Positions 37,426-46,144 of a stretch of DNA of 64,000 nucleotides are shown piece after piece. Position 1 is the stretch's first letter. Each line of letters starts with the position of its first letter. Below the pieces are notes generated by a model that was given only the letters and a program-made list of their open reading frames with translations, searched no databases and was not told the DNA's origin. A program made the translations under genes and the position numbers. Origin of the DNA: Streptomyces sp. NBC_00390 (GTDB taxonomy: Bacteria; Actinomycetota; Actinomycetes; Streptomycetales; Streptomycetaceae); NCBI RefSeq assembly GCF_036057275.1, contig NZ_CP107945.1, positions 3,534,001-3,598,000 of the forward strand. The letters are read 5' to 3'.

Positions 37426-38652
37426 ATGCCCGAGCAGAGCCCGCTCGATCTGGCCGAGGGCGATCCCTTCGGCCCGCACAACCTGCCGTACGGCGTCTTC
37501 ACCACGGCCGACGAGCCGGAGCGCCGCAGGCTCGGCGTCCGCATCGGCAGTCATGTACTGGACGCCGGGGCGGCCGCCCACGCTCTCGGCTCCCCCTACG
37601 CCGCGCTGCTGGCGCAGCCGTCCCTCAACCCGCTGCTGGCGGCGGGCCGCACCGCCTGGCGCGATGTGCGGCGCGCGCTGACCGCCTGGGTCAGCGTCCC
37701 CGCGCACCGGCCCGACATCGAGCCGCTGCTGCACCCGCTGGACGCGGTGACCCTGCACCTCCCGTACGAGGTCGCCGACTACGTCGACTTCTACGCGAGC
37801 GAGCACCACGCGACCAATGTCGGCCGGATCTTCCGCCCGGACGGCGACGCGCTCACCCCCAACTGGAAGCATCTGCCGATCGGTTACCACGGCAGGTCCG
37901 GCACGATCGTCGTCTCCGGCACGGACGTGGCGCGCCCCGCCGGGCAGCGCAAGACCCCGGCCGACGCCGCTCCCCTCTTCGGCCCGTCCGTGAAGCTCGA
38001 CATCGAGGCGGAGGTCGGCTTCGTCGTCGGAACCCCCTCCGAGCGGGGCCGGCCGGTCGCTCTCGGGGACTTCCGCGACCACGTCTTCGGGCTGTTCCTG
38101 CTCAACGACTGGTCGGCGCGCGACATCCAGGCCTGGGAGTACGTGCCGCTCGGCCCCTTCCTCGGCAAGTCCTTCGCCACGTCCGTCTCCGCGTGGGTGA
38201 CCCCGCTGGAGGCCCTGGACGCCGCCCGCACCGCCCCGCCCGCACGCGACGTCGATCTGCTGCCGTATCTCGACGACTCGGCCGACGAGGAGCCGGGCGG
38301 CTTCGACGTGCGCATCACGGTGTCGATCAACGGCCAGGTGGTCGCCGAGCCGCCGTTCGCCACCATGTACTGGACGGCTGCCCAGCAGCTCGCCCATATG
38401 ACGGTCAACGGCGCCTCGCTGCGCACCGGCGACGTGTTCGGCTCCGGCACCGTGAGCGGCCCGGAGGTCCACCAGCGCGGCTCGCTGCTCGAACTCACCT
38501 GGAACGGCCGCGACGCCCTCGAACTCCCCGACGGCAAGCGCACGTTCCTCGAGGACGGCGACGTGGTGACCATGACCGCCTGGGCACCCGGCCCGGACGG
38601 TGTCCGCGTCGGCCTCGGCGAGGTGACCGGCCGGATCGCCCCCTCGGCATGA
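37426..38652 (+). CDS. fahA: fumarylacetoacetase
   Basis: A 408-residue enzyme of the last step of tyrosine/phenylalanine breakdown, splitting fumarylacetoacetate into fumarate and acetoacetate. DYVDFYASEHHATNVGRIFRP holds the metal aspartate and catalytic histidine, KLDIEAEVGFVVG the metal glutamates, and LLNDWSARDIQAWEYVPLG the next metal aspartate, with FLGKSF after it. GAGG lies before the ATG. The stop overlaps the start of a small lipoprotein gene (ATGA). Confidence 0.95.
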   Translation: MPEQSPLDLAEGDPFGPHNLPYGVFTTADEPERRRLGVRIGSHVLDAGAAAHALGSPYAALLAQPSLNPLLAAGRTAWRDVRRALTAWVSVPAHRPDIEPLLHPLDAVTLHLPYEVADYVDFYASEHHATNVGRIFRPDGDALTPNWKHLPIGYHGRSGTIVVSGTDVARPAGQRKTPADAAPLFGPSVKLDIEAEVGFVVGTPSERGRPVALGDFRDHVFGLFLLNDWSARDIQAWEYVPLGPFLGKSFATSVSAWVTPLEALDAARTAPPARDVDLLPYLDDSADEEPGGFDVRITVSINGQVVAEPPFATMYWTAAQQLAHMTVNGASLRTGDVFGSGTVSGPEVHQRGSLLELTWNGRDALELPDGKRTFLEDGDVVTMTAWAPGPDGVRVGLGEVTGRIAPSA

Positions 38653-38990
38653 CCCGCGGCGTCCGGGATCTCGTCGCCGCCGCGTCACTCGTGCTGCTCC
38701 TCGCCGGCTGCTCGGCCGCACCGAGCCCGGCGGAGCAGTACGAGGACGGCTATCGCTACGGCCGCGACGAGATCCCGGACGGCCACGTGGGCACCCCGTC
38801 CTCCCAGGACGACCTGGCCGGAGCGGACGCGGAGTGCGGCGAGCACGCGGAGACCGACGGGGTGGAGCCCTTCCCGCCCACGGCGGACTGGATGAACGGC
38901 TGCCAGGACGGCGCGCGCGGCCTGCCGCCGTCGCCGTACCCCGGCGCGGACACGAGCCGTGGCACGAGCGGGGCCCCGGGCCGCAACTGA
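38649..38990 (+). CDS. small lipoprotein
   Basis: A 113-residue protein starting MTRGVRDLVAAASLVLLLAGCS, a signal peptide with lipobox LLAGC. The mature part is acidic (EQYEDGYRYGRDEI, a further YG/DG pattern) with two further cysteines (ECGEH, NGCQDG) that could form a disulfide. It is translationally coupled to fahA through ATGA. No family recognised; function unknown. Confidence 0.8.
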   Translation: MTRGVRDLVAAASLVLLLAGCSAAPSPAEQYEDGYRYGRDEIPDGHVGTPSSQDDLAGADAECGEHAETDGVEPFPPTADWMNGCQDGARGLPPSPYPGADTSRGTSGAPGRN

Positions 38991-39097
38991 GTGGCAGATC
39001 TTCGCCGCCGATCGACAAACACGCAGGTCAGGCCCTCACTGTCGGGGCCTCAGGTGGCGCAATACTGCGGCAACACCATTGTGCGGAAAGCATCGGT

Positions 39098-39880
39098 ATG
39101 GTCCACCGCATGCCAGCCGAACGCCTCCGCGAGCACACCGTGCCCCTCGCCGCCGCCCGCCGGCGACGGCTGCGCGCGGACCAGGCGCGGCAGCTCGCCG
39201 ACCTGCTGCGCCACCAGGTGCGCACGGGCGGGTTCCCCGGCGGCGTCCTGCCGCTGGAGGGCGCGATCGGCGAGGAGTACCGGGTCTCGCGCAACACCGT
39301 CAGGCAGGCGCTCGACCTGCTGCGCACGGAAGGACTGATCGAACGGCAGCCGGGGGTCGGCACGGTCGTGGTGTCCGAGAAGTATCCGCACGGCCTCAAC
39401 CGGCTGCAGGGCCTCGCCGAGACCCTGCACGAACACGGCGACGTCACCAACGAAGTCCGTACCGTCGGCCCCGTCACCGCGCCCGCACCCGTGGCCCGGC
39501 GTCTGCGACTCCCGGTCCACGCCGACGTGCTCTGCATCGAACGGCTGCGCCTGCTGGGCGGACTGCCGCTCTCCCTCGACCTCACCTACGTCCCCATGGA
39601 CATCGGCGCCGACCTGATCGGCTGCGACCTGGAGAACACCGATGTCTTCCGGCTCCTCGAAACCCTGACCGGACAGCCGCTCGGCACCGCGGAGATCACA
39701 CTGGAGGCCGTCAACGCCGACGCGCACTCCGCCGCCGTGCTCCAGGCGCCGCGCGGCGCTGCCGTGCTGATGCTGGAACGGCTCACTCATCTCGCCGACG
39801 GCCGGCCGGTCGACCTTGAGTTCATCCGCTTCCGCGGCGACCGCATCACGATGAGCGGCCTGCTGCACCGGTCCTGCTGA
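39098..39880 (+). CDS. GntR/HutC-family transcriptional regulator
   Basis: A 260-residue regulator. The N-terminal winged helix-turn-helix is VSRNTVRQALDLLRTEGLIERQPGVGTVV, and residues 100-255 are a UTRA ligand-binding domain (ERLRLLGGLPLSLDLTYVP; VLMLERLTHLADGRPVDLEF). ATG at 39098 has GGAAAG before it; ATG at 39110 is an alternative. It heads the AprAB-like/ABC operon and is probably its ligand-responsive repressor. Confidence 0.9.
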   Translation: MVHRMPAERLREHTVPLAAARRRRLRADQARQLADLLRHQVRTGGFPGGVLPLEGAIGEEYRVSRNTVRQALDLLRTEGLIERQPGVGTVVVSEKYPHGLNRLQGLAETLHEHGDVTNEVRTVGPVTAPAPVARRLRLPVHADVLCIERLRLLGGLPLSLDLTYVPMDIGADLIGCDLENTDVFRLLETLTGQPLGTAEITLEAVNADAHSAAVLQAPRGAAVLMLERLTHLADGRPVDLEFIRFRGDRITMSGLLHRSC

Positions 39881-39932
39881 CCCCTCCCGACGACCCCGAC
39901 CTCCCTGCGTACCCCCCTTACTGGAGACAGCC

Positions 39933-40160
39933 ATGCCTTTGGCGCCCCAGCGGGCCGACGTGCCCGTGACCATCGACGAGTCGAAGTGCATCGACGGCTG
40001 CACGCTGTGCGTCGACATGTGCCCGCTCGACTCCCTGGCCATCAACCAGGACAACGGCAAGGCCTACATGCACGTCGACGAGTGCTGGTACTGCGGCCCG
40101 TGCGCCGCCCGCTGTCCCACCGGCGCGGTCACGGTCAACATGCCCTATCTGCTCCGCTGA
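39933..40160 (+). CDS. AprB-like two-cluster ferredoxin
   Basis: A 75-residue ferredoxin with two 4Fe-4S motifs: CIDGCTLCVDMCP and CWYCGPCAARCP. The second motif preceded by HVDE and followed by TGAVTV resembles the beta subunit of adenylylsulfate reductase (AprB), without its C-terminal tail. GGAG precedes the ATG. It probably passes electrons to or from the AprA-like flavoprotein encoded four genes downstream. The partner claim rests on family resemblance and operon context. Confidence 0.88.
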   Translation: MPLAPQRADVPVTIDESKCIDGCTLCVDMCPLDSLAINQDNGKAYMHVDECWYCGPCAARCPTGAVTVNMPYLLR

Positions 40161-40174
40161 GAGGCCCCGCTCCC

Positions 40175-41524
40175 ATGTCACGCAAGACCATTGCCCTGCT
40201 CGTCACCGCCGCGGCGCTGCTCCCCGTGACCGGCTGCGGCGGCGACGCGGACGCCGACGGCTCCCGCACGGTCACGGTGACCGTCGGCTACCAGTCCAAG
40301 ACCATCAACACCGTCACGGCGGGCACGCTGCTGCGCTCCCTCGGCTACTTCGAGGAGGAGCTCAAGAAGCGCGGCGCCAAGGACGGCACCACGTACAAGG
40401 TCGAGTGGCAGGACTACGCCACGGGCGCGCCGATCACCGCGCAGATGACCGCCGGAAAGATCGACATCGGCTCGATGGGCGACTTCCCGCTGCTGCTCAA
40501 CGCCGCCCGCGGCAAGCAGCTGAACCGGCCGACGCGGCTGGTCGCCGTGACCGGCTACAACCTGCGCGGCGGCCTCAACACCATTGTCACGCCCCCCGAT
40601 TCGAAGCTGGCCGAGCTGAAGGACCTGCGCGGCAAGAAGGTCTCGACAAGCGTCGGCTCGGCGGCCGACGGCACGCTCGTACGAGCCCTGCAACGGGCCG
40701 GCATCGATCCGCAGAAGGACATCCGCAAGCTCAACCAGCAGCCCGCGGTGGGGGCGTCGGCGCTCCAGTCCGGCAGCGCCGACGCGCTCTCGCAGTTCGT
40801 GGCCTGGCCGGGTCTGCTCGCCTTCCAGGGCCGGGCCAAGGCCCTGTACGACGGGGCCGCGCTGAACCTGCCGACGTTCCACGGAGTCACCGTGCGCGAG
40901 GACTTCGCCGAGAAGCGCCCGGCGGTGCTGGAGGACTTCCTGCGCGCACAGATCAGGGCCACGGACTATCTGCACGAGAAGCCGGTGGCGGCCGCCGAGT
41001 CGGTGGCGAAGGCGACCGGCCTGCCGGCCGAGGTGGTCTACCTCTACAACGGCGCGAACGGCATCTCCACCTTCGACCCGTCGGTCAAGCAGAAGCTGGT
41101 GTCGGCGCTGAAGCAGGACGTGCCGGTGCTGAAGTCGGCGAAGCTGGTGGGCGCGGTGGACGTGGACGGCTTCGTCGACGACCAGTACATCAAGCGGGCG
41201 TACGGCTCCGGCTACGACAAGGCCCTTGCCACCAGGCCGGCCGCGGCCCGCGCCGAGATCTGGCTCAAGGACGGGACCACCACGTCCTTCGACTCCCCCG
41301 CCGCGCTGCTCGGCCGCATCGCCGCCGGACCCGACAAGGTGCGTGCCGCGTACGTCCCGGACACCACGACGGGCACGCTGTGGTTCGCGGACAAGGCGGT
41401 GTGGGTCCTCGACGGTAAGAAGCTGCTGCCCTTCGTGACCCCGGCCGCGGCGGCCGAGTACCTCTCAGGGCACACGGGCGCGCGGACCGTCCCGTACACC
41501 GAAGCGCTCGAGCGGGCGTCATGA
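40175..41524 (+). CDS. ABC substrate-binding lipoprotein (sulfonate/nitrate type) with NosL-like C-terminal region
   Basis: A 449-residue lipoprotein with lipobox LLPVTGCGG. Residues 30 to about 355 are a SsuA/TauA-like binding fold (VTVGYQSKTINTVTAGTLLRSLGYF, MTAGKIDIGSMGDFPLLLNAA, LRGKKVSTSVGSAADGTL). The last 90 residues (TTTSFDSPAALLGRI, VRAAYVPDTTTGTLWFADKAVWVLDG, FVTPAAAAEYL) resemble the NosL fold but lack its metal-binding residues. GAGAGG precedes the ATG. The stop overlaps the permease start. Confidence 0.85.
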   Translation: MSRKTIALLVTAAALLPVTGCGGDADADGSRTVTVTVGYQSKTINTVTAGTLLRSLGYFEEELKKRGAKDGTTYKVEWQDYATGAPITAQMTAGKIDIGSMGDFPLLLNAARGKQLNRPTRLVAVTGYNLRGGLNTIVTPPDSKLAELKDLRGKKVSTSVGSAADGTLVRALQRAGIDPQKDIRKLNQQPAVGASALQSGSADALSQFVAWPGLLAFQGRAKALYDGAALNLPTFHGVTVREDFAEKRPAVLEDFLRAQIRATDYLHEKPVAAAESVAKATGLPAEVVYLYNGANGISTFDPSVKQKLVSALKQDVPVLKSAKLVGAVDVDGFVDDQYIKRAYGSGYDKALATRPAAARAEIWLKDGTTTSFDSPAALLGRIAAGPDKVRAAYVPDTTTGTLWFADKAVWVLDGKKLLPFVTPAAAAEYLSGHTGARTVPYTEALERAS

Positions 41525-42378
41525 CCGCCCGGCACGCGCTGCGGGTCCTGTCCCTGGCGGGCGCGCTCGGGCTGTGGCAGCTGCTGACCGCGCTGGACGT
41601 CAATCTGTGGCTGCGCTTCGAGCAGTTCCCGACGGTCACGGACATCGCCCGCACCTTCGGTCAGCGCGCCGGCAGCGACACGTACTGGCAGGACCTCACC
41701 GACAGCCTCACCCGTATCGTCACCGGCTTCACGCTGGCGTCGGTCGCGGGTGTGGCCGTCGGCACGGCGATCGCCCGGTCGCGGCTCGCGGCGGACCTGG
41801 TGGGCCCGGTGCTCGAAGTGCTGCGGCCCATCCCCGCGATCGCGCTGGTGCCGGTGGCGATCCTGCTCTTCCCGAGCAACGAGCAGGGCATCGTCTTCAT
41901 CACCTTCACCGCGGCGTTCTTCCCGGTCATGGTCTCCACGCGGCACGCGGTGCGCGCGCTGACCCCGGTCTGGGAGGAAGCGGTCCGCACCCTCGGCGGC
42001 GGCCGGTGGCGCGTCCTCGGTTCGGTGGTGCTGCCGGGGGCACTGCCGGGCATCTTCGGCGGGCTGTCGGTGGGCATCGGCGTCTCGTGGATCTGCGTGA
42101 TCTCGGCGGAGATGATCTCCGGCGAGTACGGGGTGGGTTACCGGACCTGGCAGGACTACACGGTCGTGGACTACCCCGGCGTGTTCGTCGGGATGGCGAC
42201 GATCGGCCTGCTGGGGTGGCTGACGTCGACGGCGGTGGAGCTGCTGGGCCGTCGGCTGACGCGATGGCTGCCGCGTACGGAGTCGGCCCCGGCGACACGA
42301 CCGGTCCGGTCGGGGGCGCGGGTTGCGCCACGTCGCGAGGCGTCGGCGGCGCGCAAGCGGGTGCGGGCAGGTGCGTAG
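41521..42378 (+). CDS. ABC transporter permease (sulfonate/nitrate/taurine type)
   Basis: A 285-residue protein with six membrane helices and the binding-protein-dependent permease motif EEAVRTLGGGRWRVLGSVVLPGALPGIFGGL (EAA loop). ATGA overlap with the lipoprotein gene gives coupling. The C-terminus after the last helix is basic. It belongs to the importer with the adjacent lipoprotein and ATPase. Confidence 0.92.
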   Translation: MTARHALRVLSLAGALGLWQLLTALDVNLWLRFEQFPTVTDIARTFGQRAGSDTYWQDLTDSLTRIVTGFTLASVAGVAVGTAIARSRLAADLVGPVLEVLRPIPAIALVPVAILLFPSNEQGIVFITFTAAFFPVMVSTRHAVRALTPVWEEAVRTLGGGRWRVLGSVVLPGALPGIFGGLSVGIGVSWICVISAEMISGEYGVGYRTWQDYTVVDYPGVFVGMATIGLLGWLTSTAVELLGRRLTRWLPRTESAPATRPVRSGARVAPRREASAARKRVRAGA

Positions 42379-42450
42379 CGCCTGCGGCGGGCGTGTTCCC
42401 TACCCGCTCTCCCCCTACAGCCTGGCGGCCGTGGGAGGTACCCATCCCGA

Positions 42451-42546
42451 ACTGGGGCTCCGCCCCAGACCTCGCGCCTCAAACGCCGGCGGGGCTGCAT
42501 TTTGTCGGCGCATCCGGCAAAAGCAGCCCGTCCGGCGATTGAGGAC
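42451..42546. repeat. Streptomyces intergenic palindromic repeat (REP-like)
   Basis: A short stem TGGGGCTCCGCCCCA (42453-42467) is followed by a long imperfect palindrome, arms near 42477-42503 and 42518-42544 containing CCTCAAACGCCGGCGGGGCT and the complement of CAATCGCCGGACGGGCTG. From memory, sequences of this type recur between genes in many Streptomyces genomes. It sits inside the operon between permease and ATPase genes. Confidence 0.75.
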
Positions 42547-42568
42547 ACTCCCCCAAGGAGGCGTAACC

Positions 42569-43339
42569 ATGACCACACCCCCCGAAACCACACTCGCCCC
42601 CACCCCCGCCCCACCCCGCGGCACCCGGCTCACCCTGCGCGGAGCACGGCTCGGGCGGCCCGGCGCCCACGTTCTCGACGGGGTCGATCTCGATGTCGTA
42701 CCGGGTGAGATCCTCACCGTCGTCGGACCGTCCGGATGCGGCAAGTCCACCCTGCTCCGCACCCTCGCCGGGCTGCTCCCGCCCCTCGGGGGCGAGGTCG
42801 CGCAGGACGGTGAGCCCATCACCGCCCCCCGTGCCGACCGCGCGCTCGTCTTCCAGGACGATGCTCTTCTGCCGTGGCGCACCGTGCGCGCCAACGTCGA
42901 ACTGCCCCTCGCCATCAGGGGCGTCGCACGCCCCACGCGGCGGGCCGTCGCCGAGAAGTGGCTGGAGCGGGTCGGCCTCGCCGGGCACGGGACGAAGTTC
43001 CCGCACAAGATCTCCGGCGGCCAGCGCCAGCGCGTCCAGCTCGCCCGCGCCCTCGCGGGTGAGCCGCGGGCCGTGCTGATGGACGAGCCGTTCGGGGCGC
43101 TGGACGCCCAGACCCGGGCCGGCATGCAGCAGTTGCTGGTCGATGTGTTGCGCGGTACCGGCGCCACCGTCGTCTTTGTCACGCACGACGTGGACGAGGC
43201 GCTCTTCCTCGCCGATCGCATCGCGCTCCTCGGCACCGGCCGTGTCCTCGACGTACCCCGCCCGCGCGACCGCGAGGCCCATGGCGACCCCGCCACGGTC
43301 GCCGTGCGCCGCACCGTCCTCGAATCCCTCGGTACCTGA
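42569..43339 (+). CDS. ABC transporter ATP-binding protein (sulfonate/nitrate type)
   Basis: A 256-residue ATPase: GPSGCGKSTLLRTLAGL is Walker A, FQDDALLPWRTV the Q-loop typical of nitrate/sulfonate/taurine importers, ISGGQRQRVQLARAL the signature, VLMDEPFGALDA Walker B and THDVDEAL the H-loop. AAGGAGG precedes the ATG at 42569, so it has its own strong start after the repeat-bearing gap. Confidence 0.94.
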   Translation: MTTPPETTLAPTPAPPRGTRLTLRGARLGRPGAHVLDGVDLDVVPGEILTVVGPSGCGKSTLLRTLAGLLPPLGGEVAQDGEPITAPRADRALVFQDDALLPWRTVRANVELPLAIRGVARPTRRAVAEKWLERVGLAGHGTKFPHKISGGQRQRVQLARALAGEPRAVLMDEPFGALDAQTRAGMQQLLVDVLRGTGATVVFVTHDVDEALFLADRIALLGTGRVLDVPRPRDREAHGDPATVAVRRTVLESLGT

Positions 43340-43353
43340 GAGGCAGCAAACCC

Positions 43354-46059
43354 ATGGACATCCCCTCCCTCGCGGACGCGGACGAGCTCTCCTGCGACGT
43401 CCTCGTCATCGGTGGCGGTACGGCCGGGACCATGGCCGCCTTGACCGCAGCCGAACACGGCGCGAACGTCCTCCTGCTGGAGAAGGCGCACGTACGGCAC
43501 TCCGGCGCGCTCGCCATGGGCATGGACGGCGTCAACAACGCCGTCATCCCGGGCCGGGCCGAACCGGACGACTACGTCGCCGAGATCACCCGCGCCAACG
43601 ACGGCATCGTCGACCAGTCCACGGTCCGCCAGACCGCGACCCGCGGCTTCGCGATGGTGCGGCGCCTGGAGTCGTACGGAGTGAAGTTCGAGAAGGACGA
43701 GCACGGCGAGTACGCGGTCCGCCAGGTGCACCGCTCGGGCTCGTACGTGCTGCCCATGCCCGAGGGCAAGGACGTCAAGAAGGTCCTCTACCGGCAGCTG
43801 CGCCGCCGTGAGATGCGCGAGCGCATCCGGATCGAGAACCGGGTGATGCCGGTGCGTGTGCTCACGGCGGACGGCAGGGCGGTGGGCGCGGCCGGGTTCA
43901 ACACCCGCACCGGGCAGTTCGTGACCGTCCGGGCGGGTGCCGTGATCCTCGCGACGGGCGCTGCCGGACGGCTCGGCCTGCCCGCGTCCGGCTATCTCTA
44001 CGGCACCTACGAGAACCCCACCAACGCCGGCGACGGCTACGCCATGGCGTACCACGCGGGTGCCGAGCTCACCGGTATCGAGTGCTTCCAGATCAACCCG
44101 CTGATCAAGGACTACAACGGCCCGGCGTGCGCCTATGTCGCCAACCCCTTCGGCGCGTACCAGGTCAACCGGCACGGTGAACGCTTCGTCGACTCGGACT
44201 ACTGGTCCGGCCAGATGATGGCCGAGTTCGCCGAGGAGCTGGCTTCGGAGCGCGGCCCGGTCTATCTGAAGCTGAGCCATCTGCCGGAGGAGTCGGTCGC
44301 TTCGCTGGAGGGGATTCTGCACACCACGGAACGGCCCACGCGCGGCACGTTCCATGCGGGCCGCGGGCACGACTACCGCACCCATGACATCGAGATGCAC
44401 ATCTCGGAGATCGGCCTGTGCGGGGGCCATTCGGCGTCGGGCGTCCGGGTCGACGACCATGCCCGCACCACCGTGCCCCGCCTGTACGCCGCGGGGGACC
44501 TGGCCTGCGTACCGCACAACTACATGATCGGGGCCTTCGTCTTCGGCGATCTCGCGGGCGAGGACGCGGCCCGGTACCGCCCGTACGAGGGCGAGTTGCC
44601 GCCCGGCCAGCTGCGCGAGGCCCACGAGCTGGTCTACCGGCCGCTGCGCCACCCGGACGGACCGCCGCAGCCCCAGGTCGAGTACAAGCTCCGCCGCTTC
44701 GTGAACGACTATGTGGCACCCCCCAAGTCGGGATCCCGGCTGTCCCTCGCAGTGGAGCACTTCGAGCGGATGCGCACCGAGATCGCGGAGATGGGTGCCA
44801 CAACCGCGCACGAGCTGATGCGCTGCGCGGAGGTGAGCTTCATCCGGGACTGCGCCGAGATGGCGGCGCGTTCGTCGCTGGCGCGGACGGAGTCGCGCTG
44901 GGGCCTGTACCACGAGCGCACGGACCATCCGCAGCGTGACGACGAGGGCTGGCTGCACCACCTCGATCTGCACAAGTCCCCCTCCGGCGCGATGGAGTTC
45001 ACCGCCCGCCCGGTGGCCCCCTACCTCGTCCCGGTCGACGAGTTCACGCCGGTGGGCGGCCCGTCCCGGCATCTCGGCGAGGTCCGGCTCGAGCAGGTCG
45101 CGACGGCAGGCCCGCGTGAGGTCGCGCCGACCGGATCCCGTATCGCCGCGCCCGTACGTGCCGAGGCGCAGGCCGCGACCGCCTCCCCGCGCATCCTGGA
45201 GCTGGTGTCCCTCGCCGACGAGCAGCCTGAACTCGCCGTGCTCGCCCCCTATTTGGCGGACCCTGACCCGGCGGTCCGCCGGGCGGCGGTCGCCACGCTC
45301 ACGGAGACCACCCCGGACGGCACCGGACCCGCACTGGCCGCCGCGCTGGCGGACCCGGACATGGGGGTGCGGGCAGCGGCAGGGGAATCGCTGCGCGAGC
45401 TGGTGGAGACGCTGCCGCCGGAGCCGGCACTGCGGGAGCCGCTCGTCGCAGCCCTGTCGTCCGGTGACCCGGCGGTCCGTACGGCCGCACTGGATGTCCT
45501 GCGCGCCCTGAAGCTGGCCGGTCCCGCCGCATACTCGCCCGTCCTCGGCGACCCGGACATCGGCGTGCGGATCGCGGCGGTCCGTGCCCTGGTCTCGGTC
45601 GACGCCGTCGAGGCGCTGGAGGCGGCCGTGGCCGACCCCGCCCGCGAGGTCCGCGTCGCGACGGCGAAGGGCCTGGCGGCGGTGACCGACCCGCGCGTGC
45701 TCGCACCGCTCACGCTCTTGGTCCGCGACGACGACGTCCTTGTGCGCGCGGCCGCCTTCGAGGCTCTCGGCACCACGGGGTGCCCCCCGGAGCTCGCGGA
45801 GGCGGCAGTGACAGCACTGGGGGACGCGGCCTGGCAGGTCCGTGCCGGGGCGGCCACCGCCCTCGGCGCGACCGCCGGCCTGGCGGTTCCCGCCCTGGCC
45901 AAGGCGCTCGGCGACGCCAACGCCGATGTGCGCAAGGCTGCGGTGCTGGCCCTGCTCCGGCACACCTCCTCCGAGGACGCCCGGGCCGCCCTGGCCTCGG
46001 CGGTCCACGACCCGGACGCGGATGTCCGGGCGTACGCGGGCCGGGTCAACACCAGGTGA
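43354..46059 (+). CDS. AprA-like flavoprotein with C-terminal HEAT repeats
   Basis: A 901-residue protein. Residues 1-590 are a fumarate reductase/adenylylsulfate reductase-type FAD protein: CDVLVIGGGTAGTMAALTAAEHG is the FAD dinucleotide site, HSGALAMGMDGVNNAVIPG and PHNYMIGAFVFGDLAGEDAA resemble AprA more than succinate dehydrogenase. Residues 634-901 are about nine HEAT/PBS-lyase repeats, each with a D-x-x-V-R-x-A-A core (DPAVRRAAV, DMGVRAAAG, DIGVRIAAV, NADVRKAAV). GAGAGG precedes the ATG. The reaction is unknown; an AprAB-like redox step on an imported sulfur compound is inference. Confidence 0.88.
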   Translation: MDIPSLADADELSCDVLVIGGGTAGTMAALTAAEHGANVLLLEKAHVRHSGALAMGMDGVNNAVIPGRAEPDDYVAEITRANDGIVDQSTVRQTATRGFAMVRRLESYGVKFEKDEHGEYAVRQVHRSGSYVLPMPEGKDVKKVLYRQLRRREMRERIRIENRVMPVRVLTADGRAVGAAGFNTRTGQFVTVRAGAVILATGAAGRLGLPASGYLYGTYENPTNAGDGYAMAYHAGAELTGIECFQINPLIKDYNGPACAYVANPFGAYQVNRHGERFVDSDYWSGQMMAEFAEELASERGPVYLKLSHLPEESVASLEGILHTTERPTRGTFHAGRGHDYRTHDIEMHISEIGLCGGHSASGVRVDDHARTTVPRLYAAGDLACVPHNYMIGAFVFGDLAGEDAARYRPYEGELPPGQLREAHELVYRPLRHPDGPPQPQVEYKLRRFVNDYVAPPKSGSRLSLAVEHFERMRTEIAEMGATTAHELMRCAEVSFIRDCAEMAARSSLARTESRWGLYHERTDHPQRDDEGWLHHLDLHKSPSGAMEFTARPVAPYLVPVDEFTPVGGPSRHLGEVRLEQVATAGPREVAPTGSRIAAPVRAEAQAATASPRILELVSLADEQPELAVLAPYLADPDPAVRRAAVATLTETTPDGTGPALAAALADPDMGVRAAAGESLRELVETLPPEPALREPLVAALSSGDPAVRTAALDVLRALKLAGPAAYSPVLGDPDIGVRIAAVRALVSVDAVEALEAAVADPAREVRVATAKGLAAVTDPRVLAPLTLLVRDDDVLVRAAAFEALGTTGCPPELAEAAVTALGDAAWQVRAGAATALGATAGLAVPALAKALGDANADVRKAAVLALLRHTSSEDARAALASAVHDPDADVRAYAGRVNTR

Positions 46060-46144
46060 TGCGTACACACGTACGTGGGGTGTTGATCCCTTTGCGCCCG
46101 ATACGCTGGACGGGCCCGCGAGACTCCGTCGCATGGGAGCACTG

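Noticed and set aside
42415-46134. Long minus-strand open frame opposite the AprA-like flavoprotein
   Set aside because: Composition is Arg/Gly/Val/His-rich without motifs, and it runs antisense to a protein with clear FAD and HEAT motifs.
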